DNA of 6,909 nucleotides, from contig CAYVTD010000074.1 of the NCBI GenBank assembly GCA_964454445.1, positions 1-6,909 of the forward strand, written 5' to 3'. The position numbers and the translations under genes were made by a program. The notes under the pieces were generated by a model. The model was not told the DNA's origin. It did no database searches and was given only the letters and a program-made list of their open reading frames with translations. Source of the DNA: CAYVTD01 sp964454445 (GTDB taxonomy: Bacteria; Bacteroidota; Ignavibacteria; Kapaibacteriales; UBA2268). Below, piece by piece: positions 1 through 6,908 of this stretch (positions within the stretch are counted from its first letter, which is position 1; each line of letters begins with the position of its first letter).

Positions 1-156
1 AAACAGTAATGGATCGCTTGCTGCCAATGCCGCTGCTTCATCGAAGTAAAACTGCTTTTCTTCCGCCGGCAACTTATCGAAACATTGTTTACAAATTGTT
101 GGAGTAGCGAAATAATACTGGGAATTGTACTCATTATTACATTTTTCACATTTCAT
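1..156 (-). CDS. Small Cys-pair (zinc-ribbon-like) protein, N-terminal part, cut by window edge
   Basis: An open frame reads leftwards from an ATG at 156-154 to the window edge without a stop, giving 52 codons. The protein starts MKCEKCNNEY and holds two Cys-x-x-Cys pairs (C3/C6 and C22/C25) separated by 15 residues, the spacing of a treble-clef or zinc-ribbon metal site. A charged and then Ala-rich stretch follows (about residues 31-49), with no signal peptide. A purine-rich AAAGGG lies about 14 bases before the ATG, a weak and distant ribosome site. It starts 63 bases beyond the stop of the TolC-family gene on the same strand, with no terminator or promoter visible between, so it may be the last known member of that transcript. 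The C-terminal domain that would tell its job is outside the window, so I assign no function. The Cys pairs are seen; zinc binding is inferred. Confidence 0.6.
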   Translation of the reverse strand, partial: MKCEKCNNEYNSQYYFATPTICKQCFDKLPAEEKQFYFDEAAALAASDPLLF

Positions 157-219
157 AGTCGTAATCTATACCCTTTATTATTCATTATTATTTTGCAATT
201 ATTATAAAATCATCATTTC

Positions 220-1563
220 TTAATCAAATTTTCCGATTTCAAATAAGATCTGCTTTTGTGCCTTCAAATAGCTGTAAACATAAGTAATACTGTTTAACTG
301 AGCCGTGAGCAATTGACGGTTTGCTTCATTTAGTTCTAAAAGAGTAGAAATGCCAACGCGATAGCGTTCCTGTACTGCATCGTGATTCTGTTGTGCTGAT
401 TTCAAGGCGCGTTTTGAAATATCAATTTGTTTTTCGGCAGCTTCCAGATTTAAAAATGCGCTTTGAATGGAAGTTCTTATGTTAAATTCAAGGTTCTCTT
501 TTTCTATTTGACGCGATGCCAGCGACAATTCGGCATTCTGAATGCGAGCATTTGTATTAAAGTTATCAAAAAGAGGCAAACTAATGTTCAGACCGATGTA
601 CGACCTTCCGAGATCGCTGACATTATCCAATTCATAATTAGCCCATGACCAGCCGCCATAAGCCGCAAGTGTAGGTAAATAACCGCTTTTTGCAGCGGTA
701 ATTCCCGATTCGGCGGCAGAAATGTTGTTGTTGCTTGCGCGATAGTCAAACCTTTGCTGCATAGCCAACTCGACTACCTGGTTGATAGAGCCATATTGCG
801 TTCGAAATTCTTTAATCTCTCTATCTTCGATTGTTGAAGGAATACTCGATTCGAGGAATTGCCAGCTTAAATCAGGTGGTACGCCCATAGTAGTCATAAG
901 CGTAGCTTTGGCAAGCTCAACGCTATTTTCAGCAGCAACTATTTGCAGTTCCCTGCTGCCTAATTCTGCTTCTTGAGCATAAACATCTGCAATGGGAATA
1001 ATGCCTGCCTCATAGTTAGCTCTAATTCTTTCGAGTTCGTTTTTTCCCATTTCAAAATCTTGGCGGCGAAGCTTGACAATCTGCATCTTTTCGACTACAT
1101 CGACATATTGCTTATAAATATTGATTTTTACAAGCTCAGCAGTTTGCTCCATTTGCAGATATTGCGATTCGAGATTGTTTTTTGCTGCACTATAATTTGC
1201 CTCACGCGAAAAGCCGGTGAAAATGGGCAGCTGAGCTTGTGCTCCCATATTGTAAGAATTTGGCTTGATGTTTTCTTGCGGAATAGGTATTATTTGCCCA
1301 TTGATATTTACATTGTTTCCGCCATATTGTCGGGTAAAGCCGGCATTAAGGTTAATGGAAGGAAGAAAGCTGCCAAAAGCATTGGTAAGATCGGCACTCG
1401 AAGCATTCACCCTTTGTTCGGACAAGCGTATATCGGTGTTTCTCTTTAATGCTATTTCCATACAGTCTTTTAGAGACAAGGTGCTATGCTGTCCTTGCAA
1501 CTGAGAAAATGATGATTGAAAAGCTATGTTGAAAAAGATTAGCGCTGTTGCGATAAATCTCAT
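220..1563 (-). CDS. TolC-family outer-membrane efflux/secretion channel protein
   Basis: The 447-residue product is an outer membrane efflux protein (OEP family, TolC fold), expected to form a trimeric barrel with a long periplasmic helical tunnel that works with an inner-membrane pump and an adaptor. Residues 1-20 are a signal peptide ending SSFS before Gln21. No lipobox Cys follows, so it is not the lipoprotein (CusC/OprM) type. The internal two-fold repeat of the family is visible: LPSINLNAGF (about 67-76) matches LPTLAAYGGW (296-305), and RIRANYEAGIIPIADVYAQE (179-198) matches the stretch with RYRVGISTLLELNEAN (400-415). Length is normal. The ATG at 1563 has AGG 9 bases upstream. It lies 100 bases after the TPR/DUF2723-C-like gene and no adaptor or pump gene is in the window, so its substrate (drug efflux or type I secretion) cannot be told. 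Confidence 0.93.
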   Translation of the reverse strand: MRFIATALIFFNIAFQSSFSQLQGQHSTLSLKDCMEIALKRNTDIRLSEQRVNASSADLTNAFGSFLPSINLNAGFTRQYGGNNVNINGQIIPIPQENIKPNSYNMGAQAQLPIFTGFSREANYSAAKNNLESQYLQMEQTAELVKINIYKQYVDVVEKMQIVKLRRQDFEMGKNELERIRANYEAGIIPIADVYAQEAELGSRELQIVAAENSVELAKATLMTTMGVPPDLSWQFLESSIPSTIEDREIKEFRTQYGSINQVVELAMQQRFDYRASNNNISAAESGITAAKSGYLPTLAAYGGWSWANYELDNVSDLGRSYIGLNISLPLFDNFNTNARIQNAELSLASRQIEKENLEFNIRTSIQSAFLNLEAAEKQIDISKRALKSAQQNHDAVQERYRVGISTLLELNEANRQLLTAQLNSITYVYSYLKAQKQILFEIGKFD

Positions 1564-1663
1564 AATGATACCTATTACATTAAAATATTTTTTTTATTAT
1601 ATTATCGTTAATATTTCTTTACGAATGGATTGGATATTATGTTTCAAATATTTTTAATTTATA

Positions 1664-3556
1664 TTATTCGCCACTTTCTATTTGCTCGATATATTCTCTG
1701 ATATTCTCTATCAACTCATCTTTTTGGCTATCATTGCCCGATTTATACTCTTTGATTAGTAAAATCGCCTTTTGTATGGCAATGTCGTCGCTTTGGACAA
1801 GACGTGTTTCGTGTATAAGAGAAATATCATATTCAGCTTTGGCAGAAAACCTGACGGATTGGTATGTTTCCATAAAATTGCCGTCAAATTCTTTTATGGC
1901 TATAGGGTTTTTTGAATATTCAGCATTTTTTGTCAATAATTCCTTTAGGGCTTCCCTTTGTCTTTCGTAATTGCCAACAATGAAGGAACATTCTGAAATT
2001 CTGCTTAAGGGGTAATACACTTTTTCTAAAAAATCGCTATAATCGTCAGGATCGGGAGATGGATTGCTAACTAATTGTCTTTCTGCCGCCTTAGTGCAAG
2101 ATCTGGCAAAATAGTTAATTCTTTGTTGATCTGCTTCGGCATCAATCAAAACACTCATTGCATCATAGATATTATTGTAAAACGGCAAGTATTTTGCGAA
2201 GGGTATTATTTTTTCGAGAGCGACTAAGATGTCAATAGCGCCTGCATAATCTTCCTTGTCGTCAGCTAAATACTTGGCATATTCAACGGTGTAACCCCAA
2301 TATGTGTCTAAGAGTCGCTGTTGGTCATGGTCGTTTAAGATCTTGTCGAAATCAATACTGTTAAATGTAAATCGCCCATTTATGTTTTCTTTAGCATCAA
2401 GATAAGAATCCGAAGCAAGGTTCCAAATTTTTTCATTAAAATCTTTTTTTGGGAAAAATGGATTGACCAACAGAGTCAAGAATTCATTGCTCAGATATGG
2501 TGAAAGACCGGCAAATGCTTCAGGGTGGATAGTTTTAGCAAAATAAATTTTTTTCGTAAAGCCGAGCTGCTTGACAATATCAATGATAACCAAGTCCTGT
2601 ATCCTGTATAGATATTTTTTCTTATCATCGTTTTCATTGTCCAGGCCAGTAAATGTAATAACAGTGTTTTTCTTTGCTTTAGTTTCGTTTAAGGCAGGAA
2701 AATTCTTTACATAGCTAGCCGGCAGGTTCACAGTTACGCTTTTTTCCTTGTCATATTCATATTTTAGTCGTTTTGGGCTGCTCTGCGGTGCATTAATCAT
2801 TTCATCAGAAAAAGACAAGGGGATAGCTGGATTGCCATAAATAGTTTTCTTTTTTAAACTTAGCAAATACCATTGGGCATTGGTAAGCGATATGTTAATT
2901 ACTCGAAGATCAGTTCTAAAATTGTCAATAGCCATAAGGTAGTACATTGGAAAAGTATCGTTATCGCCGTTAACAAACAGCACAGAGCCACTATCGCAAG
3001 AGTTCATCATGTTACGGCAAAACTCGAGAAGAAAATCGGGAAAACCGCCACGTCTTTTTCCTTCTTTAAATGCAAATTCGGCAGAATCATGCTTTCCTTG
3101 CTCATTATAAGCCATTGCCAGCGAACCCCACAGAGAAGTAATTTTGGAATAGGGACTCAATAAATACTCTTCACCATTATAGTGTGGCGTGATGGCAATG
3201 CACTTCTCGAAAGCATCTGATATTTCAGTTATATCGCTAAGTTTTATAGCAGGAATAACCTCACCGGGCGAAATACCAAAGCGTTTTTTAACAAGGGCAT
3301 AGCCATAAAAATAAAATGCTTCAGGGTCTTGGGGATTCTTTTCCAAATGTTGTTTTAGTAAACTCACACTTCTATTGATTTTTTCAAAAAAAAGCGTAGA
3401 ATCCTCATCATAATCTTCAAGCGATTCGTAGAATAGCGACTTGGCGGAATCCAGTAGCGATGCATTTATTGCTTTGCCCGAAAGAGACATCGTGGGGCTT
3501 GATATTATTACAACCCCGGCAAGGAGAAAATACAAAACAATTAAGTAATTTCTCAT
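1664..3556 (-). CDS. Exported TPR protein with a DUF2723 C-terminal-like domain
   Basis: This 630-residue protein has an N-terminal signal sequence (about residues 4-26) and no other hydrophobic segment, so it should be periplasmic or anchored by that helix. Residues about 61-95 and 139-172 look like TPR helices (NPQDPEAFYFYGYAL; GSLAMAYNEQGKHDSAEFAF). Then comes NGDNDTFPMYYLMAIDNFRT (196-215), followed by DLRVINISLTNAQWY, RIQDLVIIDI (318-327) and IYFAKTIHPEAFAGLSPYL (337-355). From memory, this series of motifs occurs in the soluble C-terminal half of Bacteroidota DUF2723 proteins, relatives of GT-C/TMEM260-type O-mannosyltransferases. The multi-pass GT-C part of that family is absent here. 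The rest (about 400-630) is helical and TPR-like. The ATG has GGGGA five bases upstream, and a TAnnTTTG promoter element lies 35 bases before it. Biochemical function is unknown; an accessory role in envelope glycosylation is only a guess. Confidence 0.85.
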   Translation of the reverse strand: MRNYLIVLYFLLAGVVIISSPTMSLSGKAINASLLDSAKSLFYESLEDYDEDSTLFFEKINRSVSLLKQHLEKNPQDPEAFYFYGYALVKKRFGISPGEVIPAIKLSDITEISDAFEKCIAITPHYNGEEYLLSPYSKITSLWGSLAMAYNEQGKHDSAEFAFKEGKRRGGFPDFLLEFCRNMMNSCDSGSVLFVNGDNDTFPMYYLMAIDNFRTDLRVINISLTNAQWYLLSLKKKTIYGNPAIPLSFSDEMINAPQSSPKRLKYEYDKEKSVTVNLPASYVKNFPALNETKAKKNTVITFTGLDNENDDKKKYLYRIQDLVIIDIVKQLGFTKKIYFAKTIHPEAFAGLSPYLSNEFLTLLVNPFFPKKDFNEKIWNLASDSYLDAKENINGRFTFNSIDFDKILNDHDQQRLLDTYWGYTVEYAKYLADDKEDYAGAIDILVALEKIIPFAKYLPFYNNIYDAMSVLIDAEADQQRINYFARSCTKAAERQLVSNPSPDPDDYSDFLEKVYYPLSRISECSFIVGNYERQREALKELLTKNAEYSKNPIAIKEFDGNFMETYQSVRFSAKAEYDISLIHETRLVQSDDIAIQKAILLIKEYKSGNDSQKDELIENIREYIEQIESGE

Positions 3557-3590
3557 TTTATCCCCATTAAAAAATAAATTTCTAATTTAG

Positions 3591-3621
3591 CAAAATTATT
3601 TGAAAAAAAATCGTAAATTAA
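3591..3621 (-). promoter_or_regulatory. Putative Bacteroidota-type promoter for the leftward gene group
   Basis: Read on the minus strand, TAATTTTG at 3598-3591 fits the TAnnTTTG -7 element of Bacteroidota primary sigma promoters. The -33 position, 19 bases further upstream (3621-3618), reads TTAA and not TTTG, so it is weak. A start of transcription near 3584 would give a leader of about 28 bases before the ATG at 3556. No second good candidate was seen before the TolC-family gene or the Cys-pair gene, which fits one promoter serving all three. Confidence 0.5.
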
Positions 3622-3622
3622 T

Positions 3623-3654
3623 TTTGAATATTTGGAATTAAAGTGTTATTTTTG
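3623..3654 (+). promoter_or_regulatory. Bacteroidota-type promoter for rpsD
   Basis: TTTG at 3623-3626 is followed, after a 20-base spacer, by TATTTTTG at 3647-3654, a full match to the TAnnTTTG -7 element. The consensus spacer is 19-20 bases. Transcription would start near 3661, leaving a leader of about 45 bases. The leader shows no clear hairpin that would mark an S4 autoregulatory site. The ribosome site is modest (AGG at 3695-3697, 8 bases before the ATG). Confidence 0.7.
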
Positions 3655-3705
3655 TTGTTCTTAAGAAAGAGCAACTGAAATACTAATAATATTTAGGCAT
3701 TTTAA

Positions 3706-4308
3706 ATGAATTATAACGGACCAAAAGTAAGAATATCAAGAAAGCTTGACCTTGAAACAGTTCCAAAAGCAAGCAAATTCAAGCAAAGAAAGCCTTATCC
3801 ACCCGGACAGCACGGACCGACGAAACGTCGTGCTAAACAATCCGATTATGGACGCCAGCTACTCGAAAAGCAGAGATTGAGGTTGCAATACAATGTATCC
3901 GAAAAGCAAATGCATAATTATTATAAAAGAGCTACTGGTTACACTGGCAATACAGGCGAAATTCTTATGCAGCTGCTCGAAACACGTCTTGATGCGCTTG
4001 TCTTTCGTTCAGGACTTGCTACAACAATCTATGCAGCCCGCCAATTCGTTTCTCATGGGCATATCTTAGTAAACGGCAGAAGGGTAAATGTATCTTCTTA
4101 TCGCTGTTTTGCAAATGATGTTATCTCCATCAAGCCAAAAAGCAGGAGTTTAGAATGTTTCCAAGATGCTATTCGCGGAGCTAGCCCGGTGCCTTATCTC
4201 CAACTCTCTAAGGCTGATTTCTCAGTTACTCTGCTTCATATTCCAACAAGAGAAGAGATCCCTGCCATTTGCGAAATTTCTCTTGTCGTCGAGTACTATT
4301 CAAGATAA
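3706..4308 (+). CDS. rpsD: 30S ribosomal protein S4 (Cys-free variant)
   Basis: The 200-residue product is ribosomal protein S4, which binds 16S rRNA early in assembly of the small subunit and, with S5, affects decoding accuracy. Landmarks are GPKVRISRKL (5-14), KPYPPGQHG (29-37), the helical N-domain SDYGRQLLEKQRLRLQYNVS (46-65), the S4 RNA-binding domain (about 93-141, with ARQFVSHGHILVNGRRVNV), and the family C-terminus VVEYYSR. Length is typical. The N-terminal zinc-binding cysteines of C+ forms are all missing; its only Cys are at 134, 151 and 189. Wording such as VSEKQM and LVFRSGLATTIYAARQ reminds me more of the zinc-independent S4 of actinobacteria than of ordinary Bacteroidota S4. 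It stands alone with its own promoter and terminator, not beside rpsK or rpoA, so it could be a second S4 copy or the sole one. Confidence 0.97.
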   Translation: MNYNGPKVRISRKLDLETVPKASKFKQRKPYPPGQHGPTKRRAKQSDYGRQLLEKQRLRLQYNVSEKQMHNYYKRATGYTGNTGEILMQLLETRLDALVFRSGLATTIYAARQFVSHGHILVNGRRVNVSSYRCFANDVISIKPKSRSLECFQDAIRGASPVPYLQLSKADFSVTLLHIPTREEIPAICEISLVVEYYSR

Positions 4309-4330
4309 AAAAATTACAATATTACAAAAT

Positions 4331-4364
4331 AAAACCCGTGGAAAATTTTCCCCGGGTTTTTTTT
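4331..4364 (+). terminator. Intrinsic terminator of rpsD
   Basis: The left arm AAAACCCG (4331-4338) pairs with CGGGTTTT (4353-4360). After one T/C mismatch the pairing continues through the palindrome GGAAAATTTTCC (4340-4351). The stem runs straight into eight T residues (4357-4364). It starts 23 bases after the rpsD stop, so it closes the rpsD transcript and separates it from the DUF2795 gene. Confidence 0.9.
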
Positions 4365-4478
4365 ACAATAAAAACGCATTTTAATCTTTCTCTCATAAAA
4401 ATCTGTTGAATAATTAAAAAAAGCTTACAACTTTAATTGACAATAAAGTATTATTATTTCCTTTTTTTGAAATAATTA

Positions 4479-4509
4479 TTTGCTTATTACGACAGATGGT
4501 TTATTTTTG
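4479..4509 (+). promoter_or_regulatory. Consensus Bacteroidota promoter for the DUF2795/Omp85 transcript
   Basis: TTTG at 4479-4482, a spacer of exactly 19 bases, then TATTTTTG at 4502-4509 is a perfect match to TTTG-N19-TAnnTTTG. Transcription would start near 4516, giving a leader of about 43 bases. The gap between the rpsD terminator and the next gene (4365-4558) is otherwise plain AT-rich DNA, with no hairpin or open frame that I can support. Confidence 0.8.
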
Positions 4510-4548
4510 CATTTTGATAATTAACGCAAACGGATAAATATCTTATCG

Positions 4549-4554
4549 AGGAGG
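4549..4554 (+). promoter_or_regulatory. Strong Shine-Dalgarno of the DUF2795 gene
   Basis: AGGAGG, within GAGGAGG at 4548-4554, lies four bases before the ATG at 4559. It is the only full-length anti-16S match in front of any gene here; the others have three to five purines at best. It fixes the start codon and suggests high translation. Confidence 0.85.
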
Positions 4555-4558
4555 ATAT

Positions 4559-4798
4559 ATGTTTTGGACGCCTGAACTAGCAAAGTTTCTTGAAGACGCT
4601 CCCTGGCCTGCTACAAGAGAAGAGTTGCTCGACTATGCGAACAGAAACGGCTCGCCTATGCAAGTGCTCGAGAATATCTGGGAGCTCGACGATTCTGATG
4701 AGTATTATGAAGGTATGGAAGACATTTGGCCCGAGTGGGAAGATATGATGAATGAAGAGTATTTCTACGACGACGACGAAGACGAACAGTACTTCTAG
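4559..4798 (+). CDS. Small acidic DUF2795 protein
   Basis: This 79-residue cytoplasmic protein matches the DUF2795 family: APWPATREELLDYANRNGSP (13-32), then a helix MQVLENIWELDD and the segment EDIWPEWEDM. In the family the conserved core is a W/F-P-A-T-x-x-E-L helix followed by a G-x-P turn and a second helix, all present here. The function of the family is not known to me. The N-terminus (MFWTPELAKFLED) looks like the Bacteroidota branch of the family. The C-terminus is very acidic (DDDEDEQYF, encoded partly by repeated GAC), so the whole protein has a low pI. It has its own consensus promoter and a strong ribosome site, which fits an abundant housekeeping product. The Omp85 gene follows after 79 bases on the same strand without a terminator. 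Confidence 0.88.
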   Translation: MFWTPELAKFLEDAPWPATREELLDYANRNGSPMQVLENIWELDDSDEYYEGMEDIWPEWEDMMNEEYFYDDDEDEQYF

Positions 4799-4877
4799 AC
4801 TTAACTTTTTTTTCACTTGTCTCTCTTCTGACTTATTTGTTTTTTTTAGTGCGAAAGCGCCTGTTTTAAGAAAGTAT

Positions 4878-6830
4878 ATGAAAAAAAAGAGTAAAATATT
4901 GCAGTTCTTGGCTTTCATATACTTTTTTTCTTTTTTTTTATCTTCTCCGCTTTTTTCTTATGATTTCTCCGCTGGTTTATATAAATCCGAGCTTTCCACC
5001 AATGAATACGAAATTAACATTATCCGATTCCAAGGTAATGATAATTTTTCTTATGATGAATTATATAATGTTGTAACCACACGTGAATCAGATAGAAGTG
5101 TGTTTCATAAAGTGCTTTACTATTATAATTACCAGATTGACCGCAATCCTCCGGTGAAATCCTTACTTCCGAAGTTATTCTTAAGCACTCTTAATGGTGC
5201 TATCGAAGGATTGTCTTATCAAATTCGTTTCTTTTCCGATATAAAAGCCGAGGAAGACCTGAAAAATCTACAAAAATTTTATAATATGCATGGATTCCAC
5301 AAGGCGACGTTTCACTTTACATTTCTACCGGATTCAGCATTAAAAGCTAACGTGCTTTGCTTTCATATTTATGAAGACACGAGCTACACGATTCGGTCCT
5401 TGGAGCTCGACGGCTTGGATTCTGTGCCTGATTATATCAAGTCAAAAATCGAAGCAATGCAGCCAATTCGAATTGGAAGAAGATATAACGAACTGTTATT
5501 GATGCGCAAGGTTACTCAAATTAACCGTTTATTGCTCAACGAAGGATATTTTTCAACATCATATCAAACACCTGTTATCAACATCGACACCGTCAATAAA
5601 ACAGATAGCATTTATGTAAAATTTCTCTTGTCAAGCAGAAAAAAATTTGGTGATATCGTTTTCATTGACAGCTTAAGAGGGCAAAAACAAGTTACCAATA
5701 GTATGAAATCGATGCAACTAACTTTTAAAAATGGAGATTGGTATAGCCGTGACAAAGTAAACGAATCGATTGACAATCTTTTCTCCATAGGCACTTTCGA
5801 AGCAGTTGCCATTGATACGAGCAGTCATCTTTACCAAATGACAGATTCAACACTTGCTTTTCATGTTTTTACACAGTATCGTAAACAACAGGAATACGGT
5901 TTCAGCTTCCTTGTCAATCAAACTCAGATTGAAAAAGAAACCAATATTGGTCTCGATATATCATATTTTGACAGAAATATCGGAGGAATAGCCCAAGTTT
6001 TTAATCCTTTTGCAAGAGTATTGCTTAAAGACGTCAGCCGTTCAATAAATAACCTTTACAATGCAGAAATCGAATTTCAAGGCGGTTTAAATTATGCCCA
6101 GCCGCTCCTGTGGACTTTAGACAAAGCAAGGATAGCATTTTCAATGCAATTTCTTTTTTCGAACAGGACACTCTACCAATCGCTAAGAGTAAACTCGTTT
6201 ACTTTGCCTGTAAGATTCCCAATAAAATTGCCAAATTTCACTTTTTTCAATCTTGCAAACATTGATTTTTCTTTCGAGCGGGAAGCTCCTGTAAATTACA
6301 AAGCTGCCGTTGACAATCTTGTTAAAAATTCTCGCGATTCTCTCGAAATTGTTACACTTTATGCTACTCTTGACAATTATGTGAAAACAGCCAGTCCAGT
6401 GCTAACTGCCAACATATTCGGCGCTTCTGTAGTTGGCGATATGCGTAATAATCCATTCTCGCCTACAAAGGGATATTTTTTCGCATTATCTTTCGATATG
6501 AACAATCCGCTTTTTTCTTTTATGGAAACACTGTCGGGCATAGCAAAATATACTCGATTTCAAGTTACATCTTATTATTTTACACCACTCGATCAGTTTG
6601 CGACATTATCGTTCAAACAAAGAATTGGGGCAATTTTGTGGTACGACCGATCAAATTCTTATGTGCCTTTCGAGCGTCAGTTTTTTGCTGGCGGGGCAAA
6701 TAGCGTCAGGGGTTGGCAATCAAGACAATTACGCTATCCAGAAATAATAAACATTAACCATTCGCAAGAACAGAAAGAATTTTTATCGAATTTCGTCGGT
6801 AACCTCTTTCTCATCGAACGCAGCTTCTAG
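4878..6830 (+). CDS. Omp85-family outer-membrane assembly protein (BamA/TamA-like), interrupted at 3' end
   Basis: The frame gives 650 residues from the ATG at 4878, which I prefer to the upstream in-frame ATG at 4752 because it begins a clean signal peptide (MKKKSKILQFLAFIYFFSFF, cleavage near residues 23-28) and avoids overlapping the DUF2795 gene. Three POTRA-like units follow: about 46-168 (INIIRFQGNDNFS; KFYNMHGFHKATF), 169-250 (TIRSLELDGLDS; LLLNEGYFS) and 256-331 (KFGDIVF; LFSIGTFEAV). The barrel starts near 337 and shows RNNPFSPTKGYF (523-534) and the L6-loop signature FFAGGANSVRGW (602-613). Omp85 proteins insert or translocate barrel proteins. The frame stops with ERSF-TAG just where relatives read EGSFEYR, and YRWQLPIDIND continues in frame after the stop. 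The last five or so barrel strands are therefore missing or lie past the stop. Pseudogene or base-call error are both possible. Confidence 0.85.
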   Translation: MKKKSKILQFLAFIYFFSFFLSSPLFSYDFSAGLYKSELSTNEYEINIIRFQGNDNFSYDELYNVVTTRESDRSVFHKVLYYYNYQIDRNPPVKSLLPKLFLSTLNGAIEGLSYQIRFFSDIKAEEDLKNLQKFYNMHGFHKATFHFTFLPDSALKANVLCFHIYEDTSYTIRSLELDGLDSVPDYIKSKIEAMQPIRIGRRYNELLLMRKVTQINRLLLNEGYFSTSYQTPVINIDTVNKTDSIYVKFLLSSRKKFGDIVFIDSLRGQKQVTNSMKSMQLTFKNGDWYSRDKVNESIDNLFSIGTFEAVAIDTSSHLYQMTDSTLAFHVFTQYRKQQEYGFSFLVNQTQIEKETNIGLDISYFDRNIGGIAQVFNPFARVLLKDVSRSINNLYNAEIEFQGGLNYAQPLLWTLDKARIAFSMQFLFSNRTLYQSLRVNSFTLPVRFPIKLPNFTFFNLANIDFSFEREAPVNYKAAVDNLVKNSRDSLEIVTLYATLDNYVKTASPVLTANIFGASVVGDMRNNPFSPTKGYFFALSFDMNNPLFSFMETLSGIAKYTRFQVTSYYFTPLDQFATLSFKQRIGAILWYDRSNSYVPFERQFFAGGANSVRGWQSRQLRYPEIININHSQEQKEFLSNFVGNLFLIERSF

Positions 6831-6908
6831 TATAGATGGCAGCTCCCCATAGACATAAACGACTAAAAATATCTTTATGGCCCGATGCGCAACATTATCT
6901 GTAACTAC
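6831..6908 (+). pseudogene. Continuation of the Omp85 barrel frame beyond the TAG, with a second stop
   Basis: In the same frame as the Omp85 gene, the bases after the TAG (6828-6830) encode YRWQLPIDIND, then a TAA (6864-6866), then KYLYGPMRNIICNY up to the window edge. The YRW directly after the stop is the expected next part of the family's G-S-F-E-Y-R strand, so this looks like former or true coding sequence and not a spacer. A frame change somewhere in the AT-rich run near 6862-6872 is also possible. No start codon, promoter or terminator is visible here. Confidence 0.45.

Noticed and set aside
973..1449. Open frame of 158 codons on the plus strand.
   Set aside because: It lies entirely opposite the TolC-family gene, has no recognisable domain, and its composition is that of an antisense shadow.
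4848..4862. Short hairpin GCG-AAAG-CGC before the Omp85 start as a possible terminator.
   Set aside because: The stem has only three pairs and no T run follows directly, so it is too weak to terminate.
4836..4866. TTTG at 4836-4839 as the -33 element of a separate Omp85 promoter.
   Set aside because: At the 19-base spacing the sequence is GCCTGTTT, with no TAnnTTTG, so no promoter is supported.
4752..4877. Extending the Omp85 protein N-terminally to the in-frame ATG at 4752.
   Set aside because: The extra 42 residues overlap the acidic tail of the DUF2795 gene, are Thr/Ser-rich low-complexity, and would place the signal peptide internally. The ATG at 4878 starts a normal signal peptide.
4577..4918. 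Open frame of 113 codons on the minus strand spanning the DUF2795 gene and the Omp85 start.
   Set aside because: It is antisense to two well-supported genes. Its hydrophobic look comes from the complement of acidic GAC/GAA codons and A-rich runs.
6820..6830. Reading the terminal Phe before TAG as a genuine C-terminal beta-signal of a short barrel.
   Set aside because: The stop follows closely on the L6 loop, well before the last strands, and the conserved strand continues as YRW after the stop, so the terminal Phe is coincidental.
6828..6866. TAG/TAA recoding (alternative genetic code) to explain the continued Omp85 frame.
   Set aside because: The DUF2795 gene ends normally at TAG and several other genes end at TAA, and two different stops would both have to be read through.
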